Assembly: GCA_016938235.1 (NCBI GenBank)
Contig: JAFGVA010000124.1
Coordinates: forward strand, 1-41,090
DNA: 41,090 bases
Direction of reading: 5' to 3'
Origin: Bacteroidales bacterium
GTDB lineage: Bacteria > Bacteroidota > Bacteroidia > Bacteroidales > UBA10428
Shown here: piece by piece, positions 16,050 to 24,050 of the stretch
How the letters are laid out: the number at the start of each line of letters is the position of its first letter
How positions within the stretch are numbered: the first letter of the stretch is position 1
Position numbers and translations under genes: made by a program
The notes under the pieces: model-generated
Told to the model about the DNA's origin: nothing
What the model saw: the letters and a program-made list of their open reading frames with translations, nothing else
The model's database searches: none

Positions 16050-16819
16050 ATTTTAAACTCATCGGCATCTAAATGCATCGGAAATTTCTTTCTGAAATCA
16101 ACCAATTCAGAAACAGATAAATTACACTCGAAATATTCTTCTTTATCGCCCAACTTAAAAATTTCCTCACCTTGCGGACCATAAACAGCCGAACCTCCAA
16201 CATAATTTACGCCTTCTGTATTGATCCCGACCCTGTTTACACCAATAGTATAGCACTGGTTTTCAATAGCCCTGGCCCTTAACAATGTATCCCAAACAGT
16301 TTGTCGGGAAGAAGGCCAATTAGCAACATAAATTAAGATATGATAAGCAAAATTATTTCTTGACCATACAGGAAAACGCAAATCATAGCATATTTGAGGC
16401 ATGAGCAATATATCTTCGTAAGAAAAAATTTTTCTGTCAATACCGGGACTAAAAAGTTTATCCTCCTTACCCATACGAAATAAATGTCTTTTATCGTAAG
16501 TCATTATTTCCTTTGAAGGCCTGGTAAATACAAACCTGTTGAAATACAGGTTATTGTTTTGAGTTATTAAACTACCGGCAAGAGAAACACCGGTAAGATC
16601 AGACATTTGCTGTTGCCATAATAACTGCCGATCTAATTCATCCTTACTAAACTTATCCGGTTCCATTGAGAAACCAGTAGTATACATCTCGGGTAAAACA
16701 ACAAGCTCAGCAGTTTTTCTCTTGCTTGTTAATACTTTTTCAAGCTTTACCTGGTTTTGCTCTATGCTTTCCCATATAATATTTGCCTGAAAAACACCTA
16801 TTCGAATAGAATCTGTCAT
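16034..16819 (-). CDS. Omega-amidase / nitrilase-family hydrolase (YafV-like)
   Basis: The 261-residue carbon-nitrogen hydrolase has the complete catalytic triad Glu44 (VVLPEMYTTGF), Lys110 (TYDKRHLFRMG) and Cys144 (QICYDLRFPVW). The MYTTGFSM and RHLFRMG surroundings fit the omega-amidase (Nit2/YafV) branch. That branch hydrolyses alpha-ketoglutaramate or alpha-ketosuccinamate, by-products of glutamine and asparagine transamination, to the oxoacid and ammonia. It is cytoplasmic. It starts 9 nt after the response regulator gene on the same strand, so it probably shares a transcript with HPt and response regulator. A metabolic repair enzyme next to signalling proteins may be chance. The activity is assigned by motif only. 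Confidence 0.88.
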   Translation of the reverse strand: MTDSIRIGVFQANIIWESIEQNQVKLEKVLTSKRKTAELVVLPEMYTTGFSMEPDKFSKDELDRQLLWQQQMSDLTGVSLAGSLITQNNNLYFNRFVFTRPSKEIMTYDKRHLFRMGKEDKLFSPGIDRKIFSYEDILLMPQICYDLRFPVWSRNNFAYHILIYVANWPSSRQTVWDTLLRARAIENQCYTIGVNRVGINTEGVNYVGGSAVYGPQGEEIFKLGDKEEYFECNLSVSELVDFRKKFPMHLDADEFKIKNRD

Positions 16820-16828
16820 TTTTATCTT

Positions 16829-17197
16829 TTAACCAGAGGCTGTCCCTGTATATTTTTTCATTTTAAGAAGCAATAAGTCAGGCTCAATAGGTTTAGTAAG
16901 ATATTCATCAACGCCTATTTCTTTAGCTTGTTTTTTAAGGTAATCCATACCGCTTCTGCTAAGAATTATTATAGGTGTCCGGGTTTTTAATTCCTGTTTT
17001 AAAATTTTTGCCAGATCCAATCCACTGTAATACGGTAGAAACAGATCCAGAATAATAAAATCAAAACTTTCTGATTTGAGAGTTTCCAAGGCCTCTTTCC
17101 CATTATCAACAGTTATAACCTCATGTCCCATACGTATAAGACTATAGGCAACCATTTTTTGCATCATCTGGTCATCCTCGGCATAAAAGACTTTCAC
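16829..17197 (-). CDS. Single-domain response regulator
   Basis: A 122-residue CheY-like receiver with no output domain. Phosphoacceptor Asp51 (FIILDLFLPYYSG), the acidic pair in YAEDDQ (7-9), the switch Ser80 (IILSRSG) and Lys102 (YLTKPIEP) are all present. Without DNA-binding or enzyme domains it must act by protein contact or as a relay. The HPt protein encoded upstream in the same operon (90-nt gap) is the natural partner for phosphotransfer. No hybrid kinase is adjacent, so the signal source is unknown. Confidence 0.9.
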   Translation of the reverse strand: MKVFYAEDDQMMQKMVAYSLIRMGHEVITVDNGKEALETLKSESFDFIILDLFLPYYSGLDLAKILKQELKTRTPIIILSRSGMDYLKKQAKEIGVDEYLTKPIEPDLLLLKMKKYTGTASG

Positions 17198-17287
17198 TTG
17201 CGCTCAGGTTTATTATTTAACATACCATAAAAGCCATTGAAAAACAGAACATCAATTAAAATCGGCTGAGTGGTCTGAAATCAGCCT

Positions 17288-17641
17288 CTATAAATCAAAT
17301 TCCTTATTAAAGATACCAATTATTTCGTTCATTTTATCAACAGAACTAGTTAACAGGTCACCAACCTCATCAAGATTAATTTGCTTTTTAGTAAATTCTT
17401 CTAATTTTGCTAAATCGCCTTCAATATGTTTTAAACCCAAAAAACCAACGCCGGGAAGAATTCTGTGGGCTTCTTTGCTAACACCTTCATAATCTTTATT
17501 ATAAAAATATTTCTCTGCATTTGCAATAAATTCAGGAACCTGTTCTTTAAATGTGTTAATCATCTCTTTAATGAAATTGGTGTCTCCACCCGAAATTTTA
17601 TTCAGAAATGCCAAATCATATTTTTCCTGATTCTCACTCAT
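17288..17641 (-). CDS. HPt phosphotransfer protein
   Basis: The start is taken at 17641 (MSENQEKYDLAFL, 117 aa). An in-frame ATG at 17728 would add 29 residues with a hydrophobic stretch not found in HPt proteins. The helical bundle has the phosphorylatable His59 in KEAHRILPGVGFLGL, matching the AHKLKG.. pattern, with a later helix at about 65-80 (GLKHIEGDLAKLEEF). It would relay phosphoryl groups between a hybrid kinase and a response regulator in the cytoplasm. First gene of the HPt - response regulator - omega-amidase group. The family consensus Gly after Lys is partly replaced (RILPG). Confidence 0.82.
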   Translation of the reverse strand: MSENQEKYDLAFLNKISGGDTNFIKEMINTFKEQVPEFIANAEKYFYNKDYEGVSKEAHRILPGVGFLGLKHIEGDLAKLEEFTKKQINLDEVGDLLTSSVDKMNEIIGIFNKEFDL

Positions 17642-17791
17642 AGGTTTTAAATAAAGGCTTTGTACAAAAATCGCTAAAAAAAACGAAGATTCAAGCAAAT
17701 TAAAAAAAGAATAATTTTTACTACTCAAATCCAGTTTTTTGATTCGAATAAAAAATAAGTTTAAATGAATTTACGAATCTCTTGGCCTGAA

Positions 17792-17824
17792 TTTTGTATT
17801 TGTTCAAATGAAAGGTTAATTTCG
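17792..17824 (+). promoter_or_regulatory. Probable promoter of the TPR protein gene
   Basis: TTTTG (17792-17796), 20 nt, TAATTTCG (17817-17824), one base off the TAnnTTTG consensus. A 7-bp inverted repeat (ATTTCGC 17819-17825, GCGAAAT 17834-17840) overlaps its downstream edge. The start codon is at 17870. Confidence 0.45.
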
Positions 17825-17869
17825 CAAACTTTAGCGAAATAAATACCTAGAAATAAAAGTATATCAATC

Positions 17870-19183
17870 ATGAAAGAATTTAAAAAAATATTTTTTGTTG
17901 TAGTAGCCTTAAGCTATTTCTCAATATCCGGAATAAGCCAGAATAATGGCTCAAAATATGGTGCAGATAGTATGCAATGTTTGAGCAATCTTTCAACAAT
18001 GAGTGAATTTGTAAAGATTAAGGTTTACGAATATGCATATTCCCCCTGGGTCTACTGTTTCCAGAATTGTCCGGCAGCAAGTAAAAACATTTATATTCAG
18101 GGTGAAGATATCATCGAATATAAAATTGAGAAAGCTGAGACAGATGAAATTAAAGAGGCATATATTGATACGCTGATGTTGCTTTACGACCAGCGAATTG
18201 AATATTTTGGCGAGGAAGCCAAAGTTCTTGGGAAAAAAGGCATCAAACTCTTAACATTCCGTCGCGAAGCGGTTGAAGAAGCCTACGATATTCTGAAAAA
18301 AGCAACAGAAATAGGAAAAACCGATGTCGATGAAGCAGTTGCCGCTACTTTTATTACCACAAGCGCGGTATTATTCAGAAATGGTGTTGTAGGAGCCGAC
18401 GTAATGATTTCGAATTATGTAATGGCTATGGAATACCTTGAGGGACAAAGACCTAGTCGTAAACTTACGCAGGCAATTGAAAGTATTGAGAAAACTTTTT
18501 CGGAATCTGGTGCTGCAGATTGCGATGCGTTGATAGCAATTTTCACACCTAAATACGAAGAAAACAAGCAGGATGTTGAATTACTAACCAAGATTACCGA
18601 GCTACTTAAACAAACTGATTGTCAAAAATCTGATTTATTTGCCCAGGCTTCTGAATCGTTATTTGAACTTGAGCCATCAGCAAAAGCAGGAGCCAATCTG
18701 GCCATAGTATTTGCCGACAGGAAAGATTATGAAAAAGCGATTGAGTATTATAACAAAGCGATTGAAATTGAAACCGACAATTCTCAGAAAGCTAAATATT
18801 ATTACCAGCTGGCTGCAATAGCCATGGAAAAAAGAAACCTTATTGAAGTAAAACAAAACTGCAAACAGGCCATTAGTTTGGATTCCGGTTTTGGCAAAGC
18901 TTATATATTGTTAGGAAATGCCTATGCAGCAGCAAGTCAGGATTGTGGTTCAACCAACTTTGAAAAGGCTGCTGTATTTTTAGTTGCTGCAGACCAGTTT
19001 GCTAATGCAAAATCAGCCGACCCAACAGTAGCTGCCGAAGCCGGCAATTTGATCGAAAAGTACTCGCAGTATTTCCCAAATAACGAAGATGCCTTCTTTG
19101 AAGGATTTACTGATGGACAAAGTTATACGGTAAAATGCTGGATTAACGAATCAACAACCATCAGAACCAGAAAGAACAACTAA
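17870..19183 (+). CDS. Exported TPR-repeat protein
   Basis: The 437-residue protein has a signal peptide (about 1-24, ending ISGISQ). It is mostly helical. Canonical TPR units are seen at about 275-345 (AGANLAIVFADRKDYEKAIEYYNKAIEIETDNSQKAKYYYQLAAIAMEKR, then NCKQAISLDSGFGKAYILLGNAYAAA), with looser helical hairpins before. There are several Cys in the N-terminal part (QCLSNL, YCFQNCPAAS). TPR proteins of this kind are common periplasmic scaffold proteins in Bacteroidetes. No partner is indicated by the neighbours. It is transcribed alone and ends in a strong terminator shared with the convergent regulator gene. Confidence 0.85.
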   Translation: MKEFKKIFFVVVALSYFSISGISQNNGSKYGADSMQCLSNLSTMSEFVKIKVYEYAYSPWVYCFQNCPAASKNIYIQGEDIIEYKIEKAETDEIKEAYIDTLMLLYDQRIEYFGEEAKVLGKKGIKLLTFRREAVEEAYDILKKATEIGKTDVDEAVAATFITTSAVLFRNGVVGADVMISNYVMAMEYLEGQRPSRKLTQAIESIEKTFSESGAADCDALIAIFTPKYEENKQDVELLTKITELLKQTDCQKSDLFAQASESLFELEPSAKAGANLAIVFADRKDYEKAIEYYNKAIEIETDNSQKAKYYYQLAAIAMEKRNLIEVKQNCKQAISLDSGFGKAYILLGNAYAAASQDCGSTNFEKAAVFLVAADQFANAKSADPTVAAEAGNLIEKYSQYFPNNEDAFFEGFTDGQSYTVKCWINESTTIRTRKNN

Positions 19184-19194
19184 TCAAATAAAAT

Positions 19195-19234
19195 AAAAAA
19201 AAGGCACTAACTTAAATGGTTAGTGCCTTTTTTT
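19195..19234. terminator. Bidirectional Rho-independent terminator
   Basis: The arms 19195-19211 and 19219-19234 (core AAGGCACTAAC / GTTAGTGCCTT) have an A-run on the left and a T-run on the right, so the hairpin works on both strands. It separates the TPR gene (+) from the PhoB-like regulator gene (-). Confidence 0.9.
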
Positions 19235-19250
19235 ATAAAAACAATCAGTA

Positions 19251-19952
19251 TTATGGTTCAAATTTATAACCCACGCCCTTAATTGTATGTATCTTATTTT
19301 CTCCTATTTTCTCCCTTAATTTTCTGATATATACATCAATGGTTCTGTCGCCAACAAAGATATCTGTACCCCACAGCTGTTCAAAAATTTCATCACGTGT
19401 AAACACTCTTGAAGGCTTAGAGGTCAATAATTGCAGCAGATTGAATTCTTTCCGTGGCAGCATTAATTCTTTTTCTCCGCTGAAAACAAGATAGCGTTCC
19501 ATGTCGATAACCAGATCATTAAATCTAAGTACTCTGTCATTTTCTTCCTTTGCAGAATCTTTTCTTTGACCATACCTTTTCATTAAAGCTTTAAGCCTGG
19601 TTGCCAGCACCTTTGGACGAACAGGTTTTGTTATGTAGTCATCACCTCCTGCCTGGAATCCGGCAATCTGTGAATAATCCTCGCCACGTGCTGTAAGAAA
19701 AACAATCATTGTATCTTCATTAACAGGATTTTCTCTTAGCTTTTCGCAAGTTTCAATGCCATCCATATCCGGCATCATAACATCGAGTAAAATAAGATGT
19801 GGTAGTATTCTTGAAGTTAATTTAAGTGCATCTCTACCGTTATTGGCAGAATAGGTATTGAATCCCTCTTTTTTTAAATTATATGTTAAAAACTCTATGA
19901 TATCAGGTTCGTCATCAACAACCAGTATTTTTGTATCCTTTGTATCAATCAT
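19251..19952 (-). CDS. phoB: PhoB-like OmpR-family response regulator
   Basis: The start is taken at 19952 (MIDTKDTKILVVDDEPD, 233 aa); an upstream in-frame ATG at 19979 would add nine residues before the receiver. The receiver domain (5-120) has Asp57 in LILLDVMMPDMDG, Thr87 and Lys109 in YITKPVRP. A winged-helix DNA-binding domain (about 140-233) has the recognition region TIDVYIRKLREKIG and the ending IHTIKGVGYKFEP. The length fits PhoB. Assignment to phosphate control rests on position: it is divergent from the PiT transporter gene and close to pst-phoU. No PhoR-type kinase is adjacent, which is unusual because phoB and phoR are commonly paired. Other OmpR-type roles are not excluded. Confidence 0.75.
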   Translation of the reverse strand: MIDTKDTKILVVDDEPDIIEFLTYNLKKEGFNTYSANNGRDALKLTSRILPHLILLDVMMPDMDGIETCEKLRENPVNEDTMIVFLTARGEDYSQIAGFQAGGDDYITKPVRPKVLATRLKALMKRYGQRKDSAKEENDRVLRFNDLVIDMERYLVFSGEKELMLPRKEFNLLQLLTSKPSRVFTRDEIFEQLWGTDIFVGDRTIDVYIRKLREKIGENKIHTIKGVGYKFEP

Positions 19953-20058
19953 GATTAAGAATGAAATATTTGGTATCAAAAATAAGGTATTGACCTGCCT
20001 AAGCCTTTAAGAGAATATTATATCGTATTGTCATAATATTAATTCTTAGTGTGTTTTA

Positions 20059-20080
20059 TTAACAATAAATTAATATTGGT
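20059..20080 (+). promoter_or_regulatory. Candidate Pho box upstream of the PiT gene
   Basis: Two 11-bp units, TTAACAATAAA (20059-20069) and TTAATATTGGT (20070-20080), match the TTAAnATTnAT pattern at 7 and 8 of 9 positions. A further pair, TTAACATTAAT (exact match) and TTAATATAATG, runs at 20129-20150 but overlaps the ATG and so is less likely to be an activator site. The region also lies upstream of the PhoB-like gene. Confidence 0.4.
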
Positions 20081-20147
20081 AATTCTAATCATATTCAATC
20101 AAAAAGTATTTTTAGCGCCAAATATCGCTTAACATTAATTTAATATA

Positions 20148-22412
20148 ATGGAAACTATTTTTATTATTGTTGTTGGGGTTCTGATTTTATTAGCAGTTTC
20201 AGACCTTGTTGTTGGTGTTAGTAACGATGCCGTAAATTTTTTAAATTCAGCTATTGGCTCTAAGGTGGCATCGTTGAAGGTAATTCTGCTGATAGCTGCA
20301 GCAGGTATTTTAATAGGAGCTACATTTTCAAGCGGCATGATGGAGGTTGCACGAAAAGGAATATTCTATCCCGGGCAATTTTATTTTACCGAGATAATGA
20401 TTGTTTTTCTTGCAGTTATGCTAACTGATGTTATTCTGCTCGATTTATTTAATACCTACGGTCTTCCAACATCAACTACTGTATCTATTGTATTTGAATT
20501 ATTGGGAGCCGCTGTTGGTATAGCAGTTATTAAAATTGTGAAGTCCACCGGCGATTTATCAGAAATGGCAACCTATATAAACTCTGCAAAAGCGCTGGCA
20601 ATTATTTCGGGTATACTTATATCTGTTGTGATATCCTTTTCGGTAGGAGCTCTTGTTCAGTATTTAAGCAGACTAATTTTTTCATTTAATTACACAAAAA
20701 CCCTAAAGTATTTTGGGGCAATCTGGGGTGGCATTGCCATTTCTGCAATCACCTATTTTATACTTATCAAAGGAGCAAAAGGTTCATCGCTAATCACAGA
20801 TGAAAGTCTTGAATGGATCAAAGAACATACCGGAATGATTCTTCTCATGAGTTTTGCCGGCTGGACCATTGTTCTTCAGTTATTGTACTGGATCTTTAAA
20901 CTGAATATTCTGAGATTAATTGTTCTTGTTGGGACCTTCGCACTGGCAATGGCTTTTGCCGGCAACGACCTGGTTAATTTTATTGGCGTTCCCCTGGCAG
21001 GCATCGAATCGTTTAAAGATTTTGTAGCAAACGGTGTTGACCCTGATAACTTTGCTATGACATCTCTCGCCGGTAAGGTAAAAACACCAACTATTTTTCT
21101 TCTTATTGCAGGCTTAATTATGGTAATTACTTTATGGTTGAGCAAAAAGGCTAAGTCAGTTGTAAAAACTACGCTTAACCTCAGCGATCAGGACGCAGTT
21201 AATGAACGTTTTGAGTCAAGTGCTTTTGCCCGTACTTTAGTGCGTGGCTCTGTAAATTTAAATAAATCATTAAGCTTTATTGTTCCTGGCACCATTAAGA
21301 AAGGAATTAGCAAACGATTTGACTCCAGCTATTTTACGAAAAAAGTGAAAAAAGAAACCGGAGTCTCCTTCGACCTGGTAAGGGCATCGGTAAACCTGGT
21401 AGTAGCTTCAATCTTAATAGCACTGGGTACATCATTAAAACTTCCTTTATCTACAACCTATGTAACATTTATGGTTGCCATGGGTACTTCGCTTGCCGAT
21501 GGTGCATGGGATCGTGAAAGTGCTGTTTACAGAATATCAGGAGTAATTACAGTAATCGGAGGCTGGTTTTTTACTGCAATTAGTGCGTTTACCTTATCAT
21601 TATTAATAGCCCTGCTCATTTATTTTACATGGTATTGGGGATTATTTATCATGGTTTTTATTGCTCTATTTGTTGTTTACAGAACACATGCTCTGCATCA
21701 GAAAAGAAGCAAGAAAGATGAAGAAGATACTGAATTTTCATCCGGTTCCGAAAGTTCTGATATTTATGAAACATGCAGTGGCACCGTATCAAACTTATTA
21801 ATTGCTGCTTCAAAATCATATAGTGAAACTTCTTCCGGATTAACCCATGAAAAAAGAAAAACACTGAAAAATGCACTGAAAAAAGCAGGTGAACTAAATG
21901 ATGCTGCAAAAAAACTTAAGAAACGCATTCCAAAAGTTTTCAAAGAATTAAGCGATGATGCTTTTGAAATGGGACACCATTATGCTGAGCTAATTGATTA
22001 CTTAAGAGAAGCTATGCATAATATAGGCTTTATTGTTAGTCCTGCATACAAGCATATCGACAATAATCATAAACCTTTAACTGAATCACAGGCATTAGCA
22101 TTAAAGGAGCTTACAGCAGAAATTCAGGATTATATCAATTTAATTGTTTCCCAGATTTCAAAAGCTGACTATAAAGAAGAGAAAAAAACAATAGAAACCA
22201 GTATTACTATTTGTGATTTGATAGTTAAGGCTCGTAAAAAACAACTCAAACTTATTAAGAAAGAACCGGGAAGCACGCGAACAAATGCCCTTTTTCTTGA
22301 CTTATTGAATGAAACAAAAAACCTGGTTCTAAACCTTGTTAATATGTATAAATCCTTCAGAGACTTTAGCGAACAATATAAAAGAAACGGGTATAAATCA
22401 TTAATGGAATAA
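20148..22412 (+). CDS. pit: PiT-family inorganic phosphate transporter with C-terminal PhoU-like domain
   Basis: The 754-residue integral membrane protein carries both PiT signatures: VVGVSNDAVNFLNSAIGSKVAS (about 21-42) and FAGNDLVNFIGVPLAG (about 266-281). Ten or more hydrophobic helices spread over residues 1-520. PiT proteins are low-affinity cation-coupled phosphate symporters of the inner membrane. A soluble helical tail (about 540-754; SKSYSETSSGLTHEKRKTLKNALKKAGELNDAAKKLKK, then METSITICDLIVKARKKQLK-like helices) resembles the DUF47/PhoU-like partner that is usually encoded as a separate gene. Here it is part of the same chain, making uptake self-regulated by design (inference). The gene is divergent from the PhoB-like gene, with candidate Pho repeats in between. 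A strong hairpin (22445-22479) follows. Confidence 0.9.
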   Translation: METIFIIVVGVLILLAVSDLVVGVSNDAVNFLNSAIGSKVASLKVILLIAAAGILIGATFSSGMMEVARKGIFYPGQFYFTEIMIVFLAVMLTDVILLDLFNTYGLPTSTTVSIVFELLGAAVGIAVIKIVKSTGDLSEMATYINSAKALAIISGILISVVISFSVGALVQYLSRLIFSFNYTKTLKYFGAIWGGIAISAITYFILIKGAKGSSLITDESLEWIKEHTGMILLMSFAGWTIVLQLLYWIFKLNILRLIVLVGTFALAMAFAGNDLVNFIGVPLAGIESFKDFVANGVDPDNFAMTSLAGKVKTPTIFLLIAGLIMVITLWLSKKAKSVVKTTLNLSDQDAVNERFESSAFARTLVRGSVNLNKSLSFIVPGTIKKGISKRFDSSYFTKKVKKETGVSFDLVRASVNLVVASILIALGTSLKLPLSTTYVTFMVAMGTSLADGAWDRESAVYRISGVITVIGGWFFTAISAFTLSLLIALLIYFTWYWGLFIMVFIALFVVYRTHALHQKRSKKDEEDTEFSSGSESSDIYETCSGTVSNLLIAASKSYSETSSGLTHEKRKTLKNALKKAGELNDAAKKLKKRIPKVFKELSDDAFEMGHHYAELIDYLREAMHNIGFIVSPAYKHIDNNHKPLTESQALALKELTAEIQDYINLIVSQISKADYKEEKKTIETSITICDLIVKARKKQLKLIKKEPGSTRTNALFLDLLNETKNLVLNLVNMYKSFRDFSEQYKRNGYKSLME

Positions 22413-22441
22413 AACCTGTATTCGAGTTTTTTAAACAAAAT

Positions 22442-22482
22442 CCAGATATTCTGAACCCAATTGTTTGGTTCAGAATATCCGG
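22442..22482. terminator. Strong hairpin between convergent pit and porin genes
   Basis: GATATTCTGAACC (22445-22457) and GGTTCAGAATATC (22467-22479) form a perfect 13-bp stem with a 9-nt loop, and CC/GG extends it past one mismatch. No T-run follows directly. It may be a terminator without a U-tract or a 3'-end stabiliser. Confidence 0.55.
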
Positions 22483-22599
22483 AATTAGTTTGTAGTTTTA
22501 CATCTTTAAAAGTTGAGTAAAAAATACCTTGGTAAGTATAAAAGCAACTCACCAAAGTAATCGATTATTTTAAACGAAATAAAAATTTAAGCTCGCAAA

Positions 22600-23643
22600 T
22601 TAAAATGATAACTCAAGGTTCAGATAAACCATATGTGTAGGGTCTGCGCCATCAATTGCAGGATAATAGCCCTGATAGTTCAATGCACCCTTCACCCCTT
22701 TTACCGGGCTATACTGACAACCCAAAATAATTGTACTTCCATCTCCATTCAAATTCCACGGATCGGTTGCTCCTTCAAGTGTATTGGAGGTAAGCATTAA
22801 ATACTCACCAAAAAGTTCAATGTTATCATTAAGAGTATATGCTCCATTAATTGCAAGTCCGGATCTGTTTAAATCTGAGGCTATTGTATTATATTTTTTG
22901 GCATTCATCTGTGTAGTAAAGTCAACACCCACTCTGAAAACATCTGCTTTATATCCTGCAAATAATCCAATAGTATGTATACTGGCAGTATCTGTAACAA
23001 CCTCGCCCAGATTACTCTCAACCTTTCCCCCATACATATCGTAATATCCTTTCAATACCAGCTCATCGACCGGATTAAAAGCAATGTTTGCTCCAACTTT
23101 CATTCTGCCCAGGTTATCCTGAACATCTGTATAACCTTCGCCATTTAATAGAAAAACGTTTGCAACAAAGCCATCCATCGGTTTAATTTCAGCGTTTATA
23201 CCTAAATCTGCTGTAGATTCCATCTTATAGTAATCTTGCATTGATTTAAAAACATACCTGTAGCCAAATAATTTCTCCTGCGTATTAAACTGTGTTTGAC
23301 CAATTATACCACCAGAAAACTTAAACTGATCACCTACTTTCCAGTCAACCAGTGCATTCTTGACAAACATGGTATAGTCACTTGCATCCGATTTTTTTGT
23401 TCCATCAAGTAAAATCTTAGCAGATATGTTTTTACTAAAACTATATTGATAGCCAAAATAAGCACGATTCATTTCAAATGCACTTAACTGGTTTGCATCG
23501 GGAGTAATGTTTAGATGATAGTTTAGAAATATTTTGCCCGTTACTTTTCCTGAAGGTTTAAAAACTTCAGGCGATTCATTTTGAGCAAGAGATAAAATAC
23601 CAATTGCCAAAACAAAAAATAATGAAAAAGTTAATCTTTTCAT
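22600..23643 (-). CDS. Phosphate-selective porin-like outer-membrane protein
   Basis: The 347-residue protein has a signal peptide (1-20, ending SLAQ). A series of amphipathic strands typical of a 16-stranded porin follows (FLNYHLNITPDANQLSAFEMNRAYFGYQYSFSKNISAKILLDGTKK, VFRVGVDFTTQMNAKKYN), ending in an aromatic residue (YLNLELSF). The layout resembles the OprO/OprP porin family (PF07396). Position opposite pstS, in the middle of the phosphate genes, supports a role in passing phosphate or pyrophosphate across the outer membrane under starvation. Specificity cannot be read from the sequence. Upstream on its own strand only one half-site-like TTAAGATTAAA (23685-23675) matches the proposed Pho motif. 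Confidence 0.8.
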   Translation of the reverse strand: MKRLTFSLFFVLAIGILSLAQNESPEVFKPSGKVTGKIFLNYHLNITPDANQLSAFEMNRAYFGYQYSFSKNISAKILLDGTKKSDASDYTMFVKNALVDWKVGDQFKFSGGIIGQTQFNTQEKLFGYRYVFKSMQDYYKMESTADLGINAEIKPMDGFVANVFLLNGEGYTDVQDNLGRMKVGANIAFNPVDELVLKGYYDMYGGKVESNLGEVVTDTASIHTIGLFAGYKADVFRVGVDFTTQMNAKKYNTIASDLNRSGLAINGAYTLNDNIELFGEYLMLTSNTLEGATDPWNLNGDGSTIILGCQYSPVKGVKGALNYQGYYPAIDGADPTHMVYLNLELSF

Positions 23644-24050
23644 GAGTTTTAATTTAATGTTTTTTAAACTTTTTTTTAATCTTAAAAAAACAAATCATTT
23701 TTCTATTTCACTGTATATCTACTATTTACAGTTTTTAATTTATTTTTCGAAAATATTAAGAATACCTAACAATAAATTGAAAAATCAATAATTTAATGTT
23801 TAATTAATATTTACTTAATATATAAATTAGGTATAATATACGACCTGGCAAAATATTATTTAAGGATTAATATACTATTAACAAGGGGTTTCGGGTTTTG
23901 ATATTTCATTTTCCATGGTTTTCTCTTCAAGCCTTTTCATTTAAGTATAGGTTTTTTGCTTAACAATAAGTTTATACAAGCTTAAAATCCTGGTAACAGC
24001 TAAGATAAGCCTATACCCTATTTTTGAATAGTGTAAATTAATAAATAAAA
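23644..24050. other. Divergent control region, porin / pstS
   Basis: About 400 nt, very AT-rich, with no gene. It holds the triple 11-bp repeat (23793-23825), a TATAAT (23832-23837), and two weaker TTAA pairs with 11-bp or 22-bp spacing (TTAATATACTA/TTAACA at 23867-23883; TTAACAATAAG at 23960-23970 with TTAAAATCCTG at 23982-23992). A second transcription start nearer to pstS is possible. Confidence 0.6.
23793..23837 (+). promoter_or_regulatory. Candidate Pho box (three 11-bp repeats) and -10 element of pst
   Basis: TTAATGTTTAA (23793-23803), TTAATATTTAC (23804-23814) and TTAATATATAA (23815-23825) are three head-to-tail units with exact 11-bp spacing. Counting the first seven bases of the last unit as its core, TATAAT (23832-23837) follows after 10 nt, the same geometry as E. 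coli PhoB boxes and -10 elements. OmpR-family activators bind such 11-bp direct repeats. The leader to pstS would be about 210 nt. Confidence 0.55.

Noticed and set aside
17642-17728. N-terminal extension of the HPt protein
   Set aside because: It would add a hydrophobic stretch foreign to HPt proteins; the ATG at 17641 gives a normal length.
23960-23992. TTAACAATAAG ... TTAAAATCCTG nearer to pstS
   Set aside because: The middle 11-bp unit does not match and the outer ones match weakly, so it was kept only as a secondary note to the control region.
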